From Kangiella koreensis DSM 16069 (GTDB lineage: Bacteria > Pseudomonadota > Gammaproteobacteria > Enterobacterales > Kangiellaceae), in contig NC_013166.1 in the NCBI RefSeq assembly GCF_000024085.1, positions 310,001-374,000 of the forward strand: 64,000 nucleotides of DNA, in the 5' to 3' direction. Shown here one piece after another: positions 49,353 through 59,062 of the stretch (positions are counted from its first letter, which is position 1; each line of letters opens with the position of its first letter). The notes under the pieces were generated by a model. That model worked only from the letters and a program-made list of their open reading frames with translations. It searched no databases and had not been told where the DNA came from. The position numbers were made by a program, and so were the translations under genes.

Positions 49353-49541
49353 ACAAATTCCAGTGAAATACAGATAGTTAGCAGTATTCTAGTACAAAAG
49401 CGATGTGTAACACATTGTACAAACATGCTGCATTTAACAAAATCAATATAATTGTATGAAATTTAATCACTCGTGCTTGCTCGAAATATGGCAGTTATAG
49501 TAGTTTGGGAGTAGCGCTAACGCAATATATGGAGTATTTTG

Positions 49542-50114
49542 ATGAATGCGCATCACAAGTTAAAGCTAGATAAAAAATTCATCTTAACGGTGACCGGTTC
49601 CGATCATCCTGAAATAATTACCACTATTACTGAAATTCTCCACCGCTTCAAAGGCTCTATGGAGGTTTCGCGCTTCAATAGAGTGAAAGACCACTTTAGT
49701 GGTTTATTTGCGGTTTCGATAAATAGCATGTATTTCAAGCCATTTATGGCTTGTCTTGAGAGCTTAGAGTCCACAAAGCTTAGATTCGAATTTCATAGTA
49801 CAGACGGCTGCCAGTCTTCTTATCCATTTGATCCTGAAAATGTCACTTTCAGCATTAACATCTGGAAAGTAAAAAATCAGGCAGCTAGTATTGAGCTACT
49901 GAGAATATTATCGCGTAATCATTTACGGGTGGACTCTATTGAAACAAACACCTTGCCAAATCGTCAGGGCTATACTTTGCACTTCAAAGTTTCTACCGAT
50001 CATGTGATTGACATGGATATGGTCGAGCGTGATTTGCAAGCCGTTGCTGAGCGGGAAGGTTTTTATATGAGCATGCTTGATGAAGAAGAAGAAGATATTA
50101 AAGAAGCCATTTGA
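49542..50114 (+). CDS. GcvR-like double ACT-domain protein
   Basis: 190 residues with two ACT-type folds: FILTVTGSDHPEIITTITEILHRFKGSMEVSRFNRVKDHFSGLFAV (about 10-60), and a second at about 105-165. The C-terminus is very acidic (DEEEEDIKEAI). GcvR in E. coli regulates glycine cleavage through GcvA; a similar amino-acid-sensing role is a reasonable guess, but gcv genes are not nearby. GGAG is 7 bp before the ATG. Confidence 0.75.
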   Translation: MNAHHKLKLDKKFILTVTGSDHPEIITTITEILHRFKGSMEVSRFNRVKDHFSGLFAVSINSMYFKPFMACLESLESTKLRFEFHSTDGCQSSYPFDPENVTFSINIWKVKNQAASIELLRILSRNHLRVDSIETNTLPNRQGYTLHFKVSTDHVIDMDMVERDLQAVAEREGFYMSMLDEEEEDIKEAI

Positions 50115-50126
50115 TGTGTAAATCTT

Positions 50127-50156
50127 AAAAATAGCGCCATTTGGCGCTATTTTTTT
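50127..50156. terminator. bidirectional terminator
   Basis: AAAATAGCGCCA/TGGCGCTATTTT around TT, with A- and T-tracts on both sides. It serves both convergent genes. Confidence 0.9.
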
Positions 50157-50166
50157 ATCCGGATTA

Positions 50167-50613
50167 TTATTCCTGAGTTTCGTGTCCATCAATAACAAAG
50201 CCAATCCGGCGCTCAGGCTCGTCTTCGGCAACCTTCTGAACGTAGCAGAGTAGTTCTACATTACTTTGGTGGGTGAGTACCATGCAGGGATTACCGCCAG
50301 CAGTTCCTTCTATGCGAATGCCGTGGAATGATTCTTGAGCAAGCCGCGACACGTGTATTTGTAAACCGCCATTAAGCATGGCGACCACGGTTGGCTCAGC
50401 ATCTTTGGGCATTCGTTGACGCCATAGATGGATTGTTTTGGCGATGCTTTTAATCAGCTCACCAGCGGATCTATAGTCATTAACATCCTGATGAGATAAT
50501 CCCATTTCTTCAACACCAAGACACGGAGGTTTTACATCTGGATGAATATTATGGAATATCTCAACATCATTTGGTTGACGCTGTTGAATAATAGTTTGAT
50601 AAGGACTGCTCAT
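50167..50613 (-). CDS. conserved-looking protein of unknown function, 148 residues
   Basis: I do not recognise it. No signal peptide or membrane segment. Features: an N-terminal PYQTIIQQRQPNDVEIFHNI, a helical middle (AGELIKSIAKTIHLWRQRMP), and a beta-rich end (EPTVVAMLNGGLQIHVSRLAQESFHGIRIEGTAGGNPCMVLTHQSNVELLCYVQKV). The second half reads like a small sensor or barrel domain. Codon use matches neighbours by eye. Confidence 0.65.
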   Translation of the reverse strand: MSSPYQTIIQQRQPNDVEIFHNIHPDVKPPCLGVEEMGLSHQDVNDYRSAGELIKSIAKTIHLWRQRMPKDAEPTVVAMLNGGLQIHVSRLAQESFHGIRIEGTAGGNPCMVLTHQSNVELLCYVQKVAEDEPERRIGFVIDGHETQE

Positions 50614-50743
50614 AATAAAGGGAATTAGTCTGAAGTTTTAATGACGATAAACGACCGGACAATAACAAGCAAGTACAATAAGAATAAGCAGAGACAAGAT
50701 TTATTATCGACTTTTACAGAAACATTCGTCATTATTAGCGCCG

Positions 50744-51505
50744 ATGGAAGTAATTGTTAATGACATTCTTGGTTGGATCTCCAATCATCCTCATCTAGCT
50801 GGCGCGGCTGTATTTCTAATTGCATTTTTAGAATCTTTAGCCATTGTCGGTTTGGCTATGCCTGGTTGGTTATTGTTAGTTGGGGTGGGTACTCTAATCG
50901 GTGGCGGCACATTAAACTTCTGGTTAATGTCCCTTAGTTGTTTTCTTGGCGCAGCCAGCGGCCAAATAGTCTCTTATTGGTTTGGCTATCATTTTCAGGA
51001 CAAAGTTCACCACTGGGGCTGGATTCAACGTCACCAGAAGATGTTGCATTCAGCAGAAGACTTTTTCCAGCGACATGGCTTTGCTGGTGTATTAGTAGGT
51101 CAGTTTATTGGGCCTATACGTGCAGTTATTGCCTTGATTGCAGGTGTGCTTGATATGCCGCCCAAGAAGTTCATCACCGCAATTATTATCGCAACCCTGA
51201 TTTGGGCTCCGGTGTATTTGATGCCTGGGGTTGTCCTAGGTGCAGCGTTAACCTTTGAAAAGACTCAGGTTGGGGTGTTAGTGGGCAGTCTTACTATTAT
51301 GGCCATTTGTTTATGGCTCTTAGGGCGCTTCGCTATCGATCATCATCACGCGAAAAAACACCACACCACATTGCCCCTCAAGAGACATATTAATAGCCTG
51401 TTAGCTTTGGGTGTATTTTCGTCGGTTATTGTCTTTTTAGTTATTTCGAGTTACGGGAGTCTGATGATGCAATTAGGCTACAAAATCTGGCATCTCATTA
51501 TCTAG
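50744..51505 (+). CDS. DedA-family membrane protein
   Basis: 253 residues. DedA/SNARE-associated core: FLESLAIVGLAMPGWLLLVGVGTLIGGG, then YWFGYHFQD, FFQRHGFAGVLVGQFIGPIRAVIALIAGVLDMPPKKF. The conserved GxxR (PIR) and re-entrant helices suggest lipid-carrier flipping such as undecaprenyl phosphate, as shown for some DedA proteins. The C-terminus has an extra His-rich loop and final helix. It is 9 bp upstream of the LysE-type gene. Confidence 0.92.
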   Translation: MEVIVNDILGWISNHPHLAGAAVFLIAFLESLAIVGLAMPGWLLLVGVGTLIGGGTLNFWLMSLSCFLGAASGQIVSYWFGYHFQDKVHHWGWIQRHQKMLHSAEDFFQRHGFAGVLVGQFIGPIRAVIALIAGVLDMPPKKFITAIIIATLIWAPVYLMPGVVLGAALTFEKTQVGVLVGSLTIMAICLWLLGRFAIDHHHAKKHHTTLPLKRHINSLLALGVFSSVIVFLVISSYGSLMMQLGYKIWHLII

Positions 51506-51514
51506 TTATAAAGC

Positions 51515-52162
51515 ATGTTAAATGAACTGATCACTGATTATTGGCAAGAGTTTTTATTGATGGCCTCGGCTCACGCATTAGCGGTGGCGAGTCCCGGTCC
51601 GGACTTTGCCATTGTGATGCGTCAAAGTTTAGTTTTTGGTCGCCGTTTTGCGATTCTCACCAGTATCGGTATTGGTTTGGCAATCTTGGTGCATGTGACT
51701 TATGCGGTATTAGGCATCGGGCTGCTGATTCGAGATACGGTATGGTTATTTACCACAATCAAAATTGCTGGAGCAGCTTATTTGCTCTATATCGGCTGGC
51801 AAGCTATTCGCGTTCAGAAGGCTGAGGTCAAAGATTTTAACCCAGTCAGCAATGATACCATGAGCAACGTGAAAGCTTTTCGACAAGGCTTTATTACCAA
51901 CGTCTTAAACCCAAAAGCGACACTCTTCTTTTTGTCCTTATTTACAACCATAGTCAGTGCAGATACACCAATGGGCATACAGGCCATGTACGGAGTCTGG
52001 ATGTCGATAATGACGGGCGTCTGGTTCGTCTTCTTGTCGTTGATGCTGACCCAACAAAGAGTGCGTCAGTTTTTTGCTTCATTCGGACATTGGATTGATC
52101 GAGTGCTCGGTGCCTTCCTGATAATACTGGCAATCATGCTACTCTTTTCGACCGTTAACTAA
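51515..52162 (+). CDS. LysE/RhtB-family exporter
   Basis: 215 residues with about six helices. ALAVASPGPDFAIVMRQSLVFGRR is the family N-terminal signature, and GFITNVLNPKATLFFLSLFTTIV the second. Probably exports amino acids or derivatives; the substrate is unknown. Its TAA overlaps the stop codon of the convergent cpxA-like gene. Confidence 0.92.
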   Translation: MLNELITDYWQEFLLMASAHALAVASPGPDFAIVMRQSLVFGRRFAILTSIGIGLAILVHVTYAVLGIGLLIRDTVWLFTTIKIAGAAYLLYIGWQAIRVQKAEVKDFNPVSNDTMSNVKAFRQGFITNVLNPKATLFFLSLFTTIVSADTPMGIQAMYGVWMSIMTGVWFVFLSLMLTQQRVRQFFASFGHWIDRVLGAFLIILAIMLLFSTVN

Positions 52163-53562
52163 ACTCGATTTTTGGGTAAGTAAAATACCACACACAAACC
52201 CGAACCAGCTTGGTTGTAAGCGGTAATTTTGCCACCATTGGCTTCGATACCCCGTTTGGCAATCGCCAGACCAAGGCCGGCTCCACCCGAAGTTCTTTCC
52301 CGTGCATCGGTTGGACGATAGAATGCTTCAAATATTTTCTCTAAATGTTCTTCGCTTACCCCGTGACCTGAATCGCAGATTTTAAGTTCAATACCAAGCT
52401 CAGATTCAGAAGTGGATACCGTTACGCAAGTATCATCTGGGGTATGGCGTATTGCGTTACGTAATACATTCTCTATTGCTCTCGCTAACAGACTGTAGTA
52501 ACCATTGAACGCGATTTCATGATCGCTGTGGTAATCAACTGTTTTATTATTTGCTTCAGCTTCAAATCTGGCATCCTCAACGATAATATCCAAGAGGTCA
52601 TTTAGCATAAAGTTGGCACGTTCTTCATTGATATGACCTCGTTCTAAGGCTGCCATCTGAAGGAGCTCACCAATCATTTCATCCAGTCTTTGGACTTCAA
52701 GTTCAATACGGTCAATATGGCCTTGTGAGGCTGGGCTGGCAGTTTTTTGTGCTAGGCTAGCAGCGATTTGCATGCGTGTCAGAGGAGAGCGAAGCTCGTG
52801 AGATACATCGCTTAACAGACGCTTTTGTGACTGAATGACACGCTCAATACGTTCTGCCATTAAGTCAAAATCTTCAGCCAGATCGGCAAACTCATCCTGA
52901 CGTTTACCAAGGCTTGGTTGGGCACGAGCAGTCAGATCGCCACGTGCAAATGCTTGCGTGGTTTTTTGTAATTGGCTAATAGGTCGAGTGAGGTACCAGG
53001 TTAATGCAAAGCAGACAAGAGCACTCATTCCCAGCGCAATCAGTAAATGCCATACCGAAACTGAATGGTAAAGGTAGGAAACCACGGCGGAAAAATGATG
53101 AGGACTTTGTTGCTTTAGAAACAGCAGATAATAATGGCCACGATTAAAAACAACTTCAGGACCAGTATAGGCAGTACTGTCGATAATGACTGTCGCAGGC
53201 GTATTTCGATTACGATAAAAAGAACTGAGATGGTAGAGAACATCCGGCACTTCTTTACCAGCTATATCTTCCCCGTTTTTATCAATAATGAAAGTATTGT
53301 CGAGCTCCTCGTCAACTTTATTGATCATCAGGAGGCTATCGGTCTGATGCTTATCAATGACCTTACGTAATTGAATGTTAATAGCTGCTTGGCGAAGTTG
53401 TTTGGCTTCTTCGTCTGACGCAGGTACTAGCTTGCTATCTTGGGCGGTTAAGCTATAGAGAAAAACAATACTGGTCAGGGTAATGAGGGTGGCCAACCAG
53501 AACCAAAGAAAAATCTTCCAGAACAGGCTGGGTCGTATGAGATTACGAATCCAGGGCAACAT
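52159..53562 (-). CDS. cpxA: CpxA-like sensor histidine kinase
   Basis: 467 residues from the ATG at 53562 (a longer frame runs further into the regulator gene). First helix about 12-35, periplasmic domain about 36-160, second helix about 165-187, HAMP, then HisKA with His255 in DVSHELRSPLTR, and HATPase boxes NVLRNAIRHTP, DSGHGVSEEHLEKIFEAFYRP and GGAGLGLAIAKRG. The short CpxA-type sensor and a divergent CpxP/Spy-like gene argue for envelope-stress sensing. It overlaps cpxR by 20 bp. Confidence 0.88.
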   Translation of the reverse strand: MLPWIRNLIRPSLFWKIFLWFWLATLITLTSIVFLYSLTAQDSKLVPASDEEAKQLRQAAINIQLRKVIDKHQTDSLLMINKVDEELDNTFIIDKNGEDIAGKEVPDVLYHLSSFYRNRNTPATVIIDSTAYTGPEVVFNRGHYYLLFLKQQSPHHFSAVVSYLYHSVSVWHLLIALGMSALVCFALTWYLTRPISQLQKTTQAFARGDLTARAQPSLGKRQDEFADLAEDFDLMAERIERVIQSQKRLLSDVSHELRSPLTRMQIAASLAQKTASPASQGHIDRIELEVQRLDEMIGELLQMAALERGHINEERANFMLNDLLDIIVEDARFEAEANNKTVDYHSDHEIAFNGYYSLLARAIENVLRNAIRHTPDDTCVTVSTSESELGIELKICDSGHGVSEEHLEKIFEAFYRPTDARERTSGGAGLGLAIAKRGIEANGGKITAYNQAGSGLCVVFYLPKNRV

Positions 53563-54241
53563 ACTGATAGCCAACGCCTCGGACAGTTTTGATTCGCTCA
53601 TCGCCCTTAGTGTCAGGACCAAGCTTGCGTCTTAAATTACTGATGTGCATATCGATACTGCGATCGTATGCTTCTAGAGTGCGGCCGAGACAGCCTTCTG
53701 ATAGATCATCGCGGCTGACTAGAGTGCCGGCATTACTCATCAATAAATATAGGATATCGAATTCGGTAGCGGTTAATTTAACCACTTCATTATTTAAAAG
53801 TACTTCGCGCGAAGCTGGGTTGATATAGACATCTCCCAGATGCACCGATTGCAGCTTCTTATGTTTGGTACTGTAAACATTTTCTGTACGGCGAAGAATG
53901 GTTCTAATACGTGCGGTTAGCTCTCTGGGATTACATGGCTTGGCGATGTAATCGTCAGCTCCAAGCTCAAGGCCGACGATACGGTCTATTTCATCGCCAC
54001 GAGCTGTTAGCATCAGAATGGGTACTTGGGATTCCTTACGTACGGTTTTCAGTACATCAAAGCCATTTAGATTTGGCAGCATCACATCAAGTACCATCAG
54101 GTCAAAACTATGATCAAGGATCAATTTAGCTGCAGTGGCTCCATCATGGGCAAGCGCAACTTCAAAGCCTTCCTGAGTCAGGTACTCATGAAGTAATTGA
54201 CACAATTCAGTATCGTCGTCTGCAAGTAGTAGTTTTGGCAT
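53543..54241 (-). CDS. cpxR: CpxR-like response regulator
   Basis: OmpR/PhoB-class regulator, 232 residues. Acidic pocket Asp9/Asp10, phospho-acceptor Asp52 (LMVLDVMLPNLNG), Thr79 and Lys101 (DDYIAKPCNPREL), then a winged-helix DNA-binding domain (about 135-230; DRSIDMHISNLRRKLGPD, IKTVRGVGYQYV). Its likely target site lies in the 236-bp spacer to the divergent cpxP-like gene. Confidence 0.9.
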   Translation of the reverse strand: MPKLLLADDDTELCQLLHEYLTQEGFEVALAHDGATAAKLILDHSFDLMVLDVMLPNLNGFDVLKTVRKESQVPILMLTARGDEIDRIVGLELGADDYIAKPCNPRELTARIRTILRRTENVYSTKHKKLQSVHLGDVYINPASREVLLNNEVVKLTATEFDILYLLMSNAGTLVSRDDLSEGCLGRTLEAYDRSIDMHISNLRRKLGPDTKGDERIKTVRGVGYQYVALDS

Positions 54242-54318
54242 AGCTTACATAACCGTTGGATGTGATAAGAAGTTTAGCATGGACCAGCAATTAAAGTGTA
54301 AAGATTGGTCAGCACTTT

Positions 54319-54334
54319 TTTACACAAGCTTTAC
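54319..54334 (-). promoter_or_regulatory. candidate CpxR box
   Basis: Read on minus: GTAAA-GCTTGT-GTAAA, two direct GTAAA half-sites, close to the known CpxR recognition pattern (GTAAA, short spacer, GTAAA). It is in the divergent spacer, about 80 bp from cpxR and 145 bp from the cpxP-like start. Another half-site (GTAAA) lies at 54298-54302 on plus. Confidence 0.5.
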
Positions 54335-54477
54335 GCGCACAGGCGTTATATTCATAAACTTTTAATGGTACAACGAGTCTATATTGAGTATTAGGGTTAG
54401 CAAAAGCATTTCATTTGTAGCAAACGCTAACTAAATGAATGGCTTATGAAATTTAACAACCAGAACAGGAGTTGGTT

Positions 54478-54960
54478 ATGTCACTCAATAAAGCACTATT
54501 TGCAGTAGCACTAGGAGCATCATTAATGATGTTTAATGTCAGTGTGGAAGCTCGAAACCATGGTGGAATGCATGACAGTCATTCCATGAAGCAGCATCAG
54601 ATGATGATGGGAAAATTAGGTGTCAATGATGAGCAGCGTGCGAAAATTGACAAGCTCTATGAGCAACGAAGAGAAGCGGTTAAATCCCATCAGGAGCAGA
54701 TGCAGGAATTAATGCAACAACAGCGCCATATGATGCGACAAGATACTTTGGATAAAACTAAGTTACACAGCAATTTACGTAAACAGGCTGATATTAAAGC
54801 AGAAATGATGGCAGGAAAGCATCAGCACTATATGGAAGTGCAGAAGCATCTTAATGAAGAGCAGCGGGCAAAAATGAAAGAGCTGAGAGATGAAATGTAT
54901 GAGATGCGTGAAGAAATGCGTGAAGAAGCTCAGGAGCGTAGAAAGGACAATCGTGGCTAA
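54478..54960 (+). CDS. CpxP/Spy-like periplasmic protein
   Basis: 160 residues; signal peptide 1-25 (ending VEA), then a Met/His/Gln-rich helical protein. LTxxQ-like repeats of the family appear as LGVNDEQRAKIDKL and LNEEQRAKMKEL. Spy-type proteins are ATP-free chaperones and CpxP damps CpxA; either fits here given the divergent cpxRA-like pair. The many His and Met residues (HGGMHDSHSMKQHQMMMG) could bind metal. AGGAG lies 6 bp before the ATG at 54478. Confidence 0.85.
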   Translation: MSLNKALFAVALGASLMMFNVSVEARNHGGMHDSHSMKQHQMMMGKLGVNDEQRAKIDKLYEQRREAVKSHQEQMQELMQQQRHMMRQDTLDKTKLHSNLRKQADIKAEMMAGKHQHYMEVQKHLNEEQRAKMKELRDEMYEMREEMREEAQERRKDNRG

Positions 54961-55071
54961 TTCATAAACCTCTCCCCCTTAGTGTTGAGTATTTGAGTCT
55001 TTTGATATCCCCTCTAGTAACGAGGCTCGCTCATCAACGCTAACGTTATTTCAGAGTCTCTCTGAAATGTT

Positions 55072-55095
55072 GCCACCTTCGGGTGGCTTTTTTTT
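55072..55095 (+). terminator. intrinsic terminator after the cpxP-like gene
   Basis: GCCACC-TTCG-GGTGGC and eight Ts. A second perfect hairpin, ATTTCAGAG/CTCTGAAAT (55048-55068), stands right before it. Confidence 0.92.
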
Positions 55096-55132
55096 GCTAT
55101 CATGAAACGCAAATTATCGACCAGAACAAATA

Positions 55133-56005
55133 ATGCAGGATAAACGACGAATTCACAGCGATTTAAAATGGCTCATTGCGAGCCCTGATTTTTTGTCTGT
55201 AGCTGAAGTGAATTTGCTGCATAACCATGAACTACTGAATGCAGGTGAAATGTTACAGAATGCGGTTATAGAAAGTGATGGATTTATCTTCGAGCCGACC
55301 CATAGATTGGGTGTATATTTTGAGCAACTGTGGCATCACCTGGTTCGCTCGAACCTATCGCTCAAGCTGCTACGATCGAATCAACAAGTAATTATTAACA
55401 AACATACTTTGGGTGAGTTTGATTCGATTATTCAACAACTCTCAACTGAACAGACTTGTCACTTTGAATTGGCGGTGAAGTTTTATTTGCAGATTGGCCA
55501 TGGTAATCGGATGGCGGATTGGGTAGGCCCCAACCTGCGTGATCGTTTTGATCGAAAATTTTTGCGCTTGATTAATCACCAGTTAGCTTTAGCATCAAAG
55601 CCTGAAGTACAGCAATGGCTTAGAGAGGAGAGTATAAGCATTGATCAGACTGGCCTTTTTACCAAAGGACGCTTGTTCTACTCAATGGAAAACTATGAGC
55701 GGCAAGAACTCGAGCATCCTGCAGAAGTTGAAAGCGATCACTTGAGAGGTTTCTGGATGACACACCATGAGTTTCAGGAGTATCAAAGTCAGTCAGACTA
55801 TGATTGGTTTCAATTGCCTAGAATGTATTGGCTTTCAGACATCACAGCTCATGACCTTGAGAATCTAGGCAAGGTCAGCCAGTTGAGTGACAACCAATTG
55901 GTCAAGCTGGTTGCGATGAAAGAAGGTAAAGAAATGATGCGCGGCTTTGTGGTGACTGATGAATGGTTAGAGCGAGCCAAACAAAGAGTGCTGACAGAAG
56001 AGTAG
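55133..56005 (+). CDS. DUF1853-family protein
   Basis: 290-residue cytoplasmic protein. LKWLIASPDFL at the start, then FEPTHRLGVYFEQLWHHLV, FELAVKFYLQ and WVGPNLRDRFDRKFLRLINHQL. The spacing E...D-x-K (HFELAVKFYL and GPNLRDRFDRK) resembles a PD-(D/E)XK nuclease-like core, which I believe is the reading for DUF1853; no function is established. Its terminator is shared with acs. Confidence 0.75.
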   Translation: MQDKRRIHSDLKWLIASPDFLSVAEVNLLHNHELLNAGEMLQNAVIESDGFIFEPTHRLGVYFEQLWHHLVRSNLSLKLLRSNQQVIINKHTLGEFDSIIQQLSTEQTCHFELAVKFYLQIGHGNRMADWVGPNLRDRFDRKFLRLINHQLALASKPEVQQWLREESISIDQTGLFTKGRLFYSMENYERQELEHPAEVESDHLRGFWMTHHEFQEYQSQSDYDWFQLPRMYWLSDITAHDLENLGKVSQLSDNQLVKLVAMKEGKEMMRGFVVTDEWLERAKQRVLTEE

Positions 56006-56025
56006 CGCACATCATTGCTTATAAG

Positions 56026-56062
56026 AAAAAGCCCCAATGCTAATATCATAGGGGCTTTTTTA
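56026..56062. terminator. bidirectional terminator
   Basis: AAAAAGCCCC/GGGGCTTTTT (56026-56035, 56051-56060) around 15 bases, between the convergent DUF1853 and acs genes. Confidence 0.88.
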
Positions 56063-56091
56063 TTTAGAGCTGTCAAGCAAAGAGAAAGTGC

Positions 56092-58026
56092 TTATTTCAA
56101 ACGGTTATCAATTAAGTGCTGCACCACTGATGGATCGGCTAGTGTGGAAGTATCACCAATGCTGTCTACCTGATTCTCTGCAATTTTACGCAATATACGG
56201 CGCATAATTTTTCCCGATCGAGTTTTCGGTAAATCGGGTGCCCATTGAATCTTGTCAGGCTTGGCAATTGGGCCGATTTCTTCAGTAATAATATCGATTA
56301 ACTGCTGCTTGATTTCATCGCTAAACTCGACTCCTTTTTTGAATATCACGAAAGCGTAGATGCCCTGGCCTTTAATATCGTGTGGGTAGCCAACTACAGC
56401 AGACTCCGCAACTAATGGATGACGATCCAAAGCATCCTCTACCTCTGCCGTACCCATACGATGCCCTGAAACATTGAGTACATCGTCGACACGGCCAGTA
56501 ATCCAGTAGTAACCATCTTCGTCTCGATTAGCGCCATCGCCAGTAAAGTAATAACCTGAATATTGAGAGAAATAAGTCTGGAAGAAGCGGTCATGGTCGC
56601 CATAAACGCTGCGCATCTGACCCGGCCATGAATCTTTCATGACCAGATAACCGCTGGCTTTACCGTCCAGCTCATTGCCATCCTGATCGAGAATCGCAGG
56701 CTGTACACCAAAGAATGGACGAGTGGCCGAGCCGGGTTTTAACGGAGTGGCTCCGGGAAGAGGAGAAATCAAAATACCTCCGGTTTCGGTTTGCCACCAG
56801 GTATCAACAATTGGGCAACGCTCGTTACCAACCACCCTGTAATACCATTCCCAGGCTTCTACATTAATAGGCTCACCAACGCTACCTAATAAGCGTAGCG
56901 ACTTTCGAGAGGTGGAAGTGACTGCATCATCACCGACGGCCATCAGCGCACGAATTGCGGTTGGTGCAGTATAGAAAATATTGACTTTATGCTTGTCAAT
57001 TACTTGCCAGAAGCGTGAAGGCGTCGGGTAGCTTGGTACTCCTTCGAACACAAGTGTGGTTGCTCCGTTAGCCAGCGGACCATAGAAAATGTAGGAGTGG
57101 CCAGTAATCCAGCCTGCATCAGCGGTACACCAGTAAATGTCGCCTTCATGGTAATCAAATATGAATTTATGGGTCATTGCCACATGGAGTAAATAGCCAC
57201 CACTGGTGTGTAATACGCCTTTAGGTTTGCCGGTTGACCCTGAAGTGTAAAGAATAAACAGAGGATCTTCGGCATCCATGGTTTCGACCTGACATTCCGC
57301 TTCCATGTCTTTTTTAAGTTCGTTGTAGTCTATATCGCGTTCGGAATTCCATTGAATATCGGCCAGGCGATGTTTGACCACAAAAACGCTGTGCACATCA
57401 GGACAATGTTCGAGGGCTTTATCGGTATTCGCTTTTAAAGGAACGGTTTTGCCGCCACGAACACCTGCGTCAGCGGTAATAACCACACGACAATCACTGT
57501 CTAAAATGCGGCTCTTCAAAGCTTCAGGTGAAAAGCCACCAAATACAACGGAATGAACCGCACCGATTCGCGCGCAGGCCAACATGGCAAATCCAACTTC
57601 CGGGATCATTGGCATATAGATACAAACTCGATCGCCTTTTTTGACCCCGCGACTTTTCAAGGCATTGGCCATTTTGCAGACCTCGTCATGCAACTCCTGA
57701 TAGCTGATGTAACGCTGTTGATCAGGCTCATCACCTTCCCAGATGAGGGCTGTGTGATCTGCTTTATCTTTTAAATGACGGTCGATACAGTTATAGCTGA
57801 CGTTTAATTTGCCGCCTTCAAACCATTTGATCGATGCAGTTTTATAATCCACCTCTTTGACGGATTTCCACGGTTCGAACCAGTCAATAAATTCATGCGC
57901 CATTCGTGACCAGAACTTCTCTGGCTCCTGCACCGATTGCTGGTACATGCGCAAATACTTTTCTTCATTAATGTGTGGGGTATGGGTGCTGAATTGTTTT
58001 ATGGGATAGGTTTTTGTATCAGACAT
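56092..58026 (-). CDS. acs: acetate-CoA ligase
   Basis: Converts acetate, ATP and CoA to acetyl-CoA. 644 residues; AMP-binding motif [68 protein letters not shown] and the C-terminal [11 protein letters not shown] with the regulatory, acetylatable Lys. Single gene on minus. Confidence 0.98.
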   Translation of the reverse strand: MSDTKTYPIKQFSTHTPHINEEKYLRMYQQSVQEPEKFWSRMAHEFIDWFEPWKSVKEVDYKTASIKWFEGGKLNVSYNCIDRHLKDKADHTALIWEGDEPDQQRYISYQELHDEVCKMANALKSRGVKKGDRVCIYMPMIPEVGFAMLACARIGAVHSVVFGGFSPEALKSRILDSDCRVVITADAGVRGGKTVPLKANTDKALEHCPDVHSVFVVKHRLADIQWNSERDIDYNELKKDMEAECQVETMDAEDPLFILYTSGSTGKPKGVLHTSGGYLLHVAMTHKFIFDYHEGDIYWCTADAGWITGHSYIFYGPLANGATTLVFEGVPSYPTPSRFWQVIDKHKVNIFYTAPTAIRALMAVGDDAVTSTSRKSLRLLGSVGEPINVEAWEWYYRVVGNERCPIVDTWWQTETGGILISPLPGATPLKPGSATRPFFGVQPAILDQDGNELDGKASGYLVMKDSWPGQMRSVYGDHDRFFQTYFSQYSGYYFTGDGANRDEDGYYWITGRVDDVLNVSGHRMGTAEVEDALDRHPLVAESAVVGYPHDIKGQGIYAFVIFKKGVEFSDEIKQQLIDIITEEIGPIAKPDKIQWAPDLPKTRSGKIMRRILRKIAENQVDSIGDTSTLADPSVVQHLIDNRLK

Positions 58027-58198
58027 AACTTGCTCCTAATCATTTATCAGACCAGCATAAAACAAAAGTCAGAAGCGTTAAAGAGTTTGACAGGAATAGT
58101 GGTTATCAGTTGTGGTTATTGTGAATAACTGACTGATAAATAAAGGGCGAACGGATAAGAATAGCTGAGTCTTATTAGTTAAAAAGCGTTAGTGAGGC

Positions 58199-59047
58199 TC
58201 ATTTAGTATCCAGGGTGATATTGTCAATCAACCGTACCTTATCCATAAATGCTGCAATCAGAATAACCAGCTGCTCATCGCCTTCCTTAGCCAGTTCAAG
58301 ATTATCCTGCCGAGCAATATGCACATAGTCTGGCTTGAAGTTTTGCCCTGCCAGTCGTTGTATGGCGGCTTGTTCTAGCGAACGATAATCTCGCTCTCCC
58401 TTGTTGATTTGCTGCTTCATCCAGCCTAGAGTTTGGTAGATAAACGACGCCTGCTGTTTTTGATCTTTGCTCAAGTATCCATTGCGTGAACTCATGGCTA
58501 AACCATTGTCTTCGCGCACTATTGGCGCGCCGATAATTTCAATATCAAAGTTCAAGTCGCTGGTCATGCGTCGAATAATCGCCAGCTGCTGAAAGTCTTT
58601 TTGACCAAACACAGCACAATCGGGGCGCACCATATTAAACAGTTTGCTAACTACGGTGGTGACGCCATCAAAGTGCCCAGGGCGTGATGCCCCACAATGA
58701 TTATTGCCAAGCTCGGCCACCTGAACTTTGGTCAGGTTCGGCCAGTTCGGATAAACTTCCTTAAGTTCAGGGGCGAACACAATATCAGCGCCTTCTTGCT
58801 CAAGAAGTGTCTGATCCTGTTCGAATGTTCGGGGATAAGAGTCAAAATCTTCGTTGGGCCCAAACTGAGTGGGGTTAACGAAAATACTGACTATGACAAT
58901 ATCGGCCTGTTGTTTAGCGCTTTGCACCAGACTCAAGTGGCCCGCATGTAAGTTGCCCATGGTGGGTACAAAACCAATACGGTGTCCCATATCTCGGTGA
59001 GTCTGAATCAGGCGGCGCAGGGTTTGAACAGAGTTAACAACGATCAT
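58199..59047 (-). CDS. panC: pantothenate synthetase
   Basis: Joins pantoate and beta-alanine with ATP. 282 residues; IGFVPTMGNLHAGHLSLV (HAGH motif), FVNPTQFGPNEDFDSYPRT, and MSSRNGYL (KMSKS-like). It follows panB by 15 bp on minus, the usual panB-panC pair. Confidence 0.97.
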   Translation of the reverse strand: MIVVNSVQTLRRLIQTHRDMGHRIGFVPTMGNLHAGHLSLVQSAKQQADIVIVSIFVNPTQFGPNEDFDSYPRTFEQDQTLLEQEGADIVFAPELKEVYPNWPNLTKVQVAELGNNHCGASRPGHFDGVTTVVSKLFNMVRPDCAVFGQKDFQQLAIIRRMTSDLNFDIEIIGAPIVREDNGLAMSSRNGYLSKDQKQQASFIYQTLGWMKQQINKGERDYRSLEQAAIQRLAGQNFKPDYVHIARQDNLELAKEGDEQLVILIAAFMDKVRLIDNITLDTK

Positions 59048-59062
59048 GTGTAATGCTCGCTT

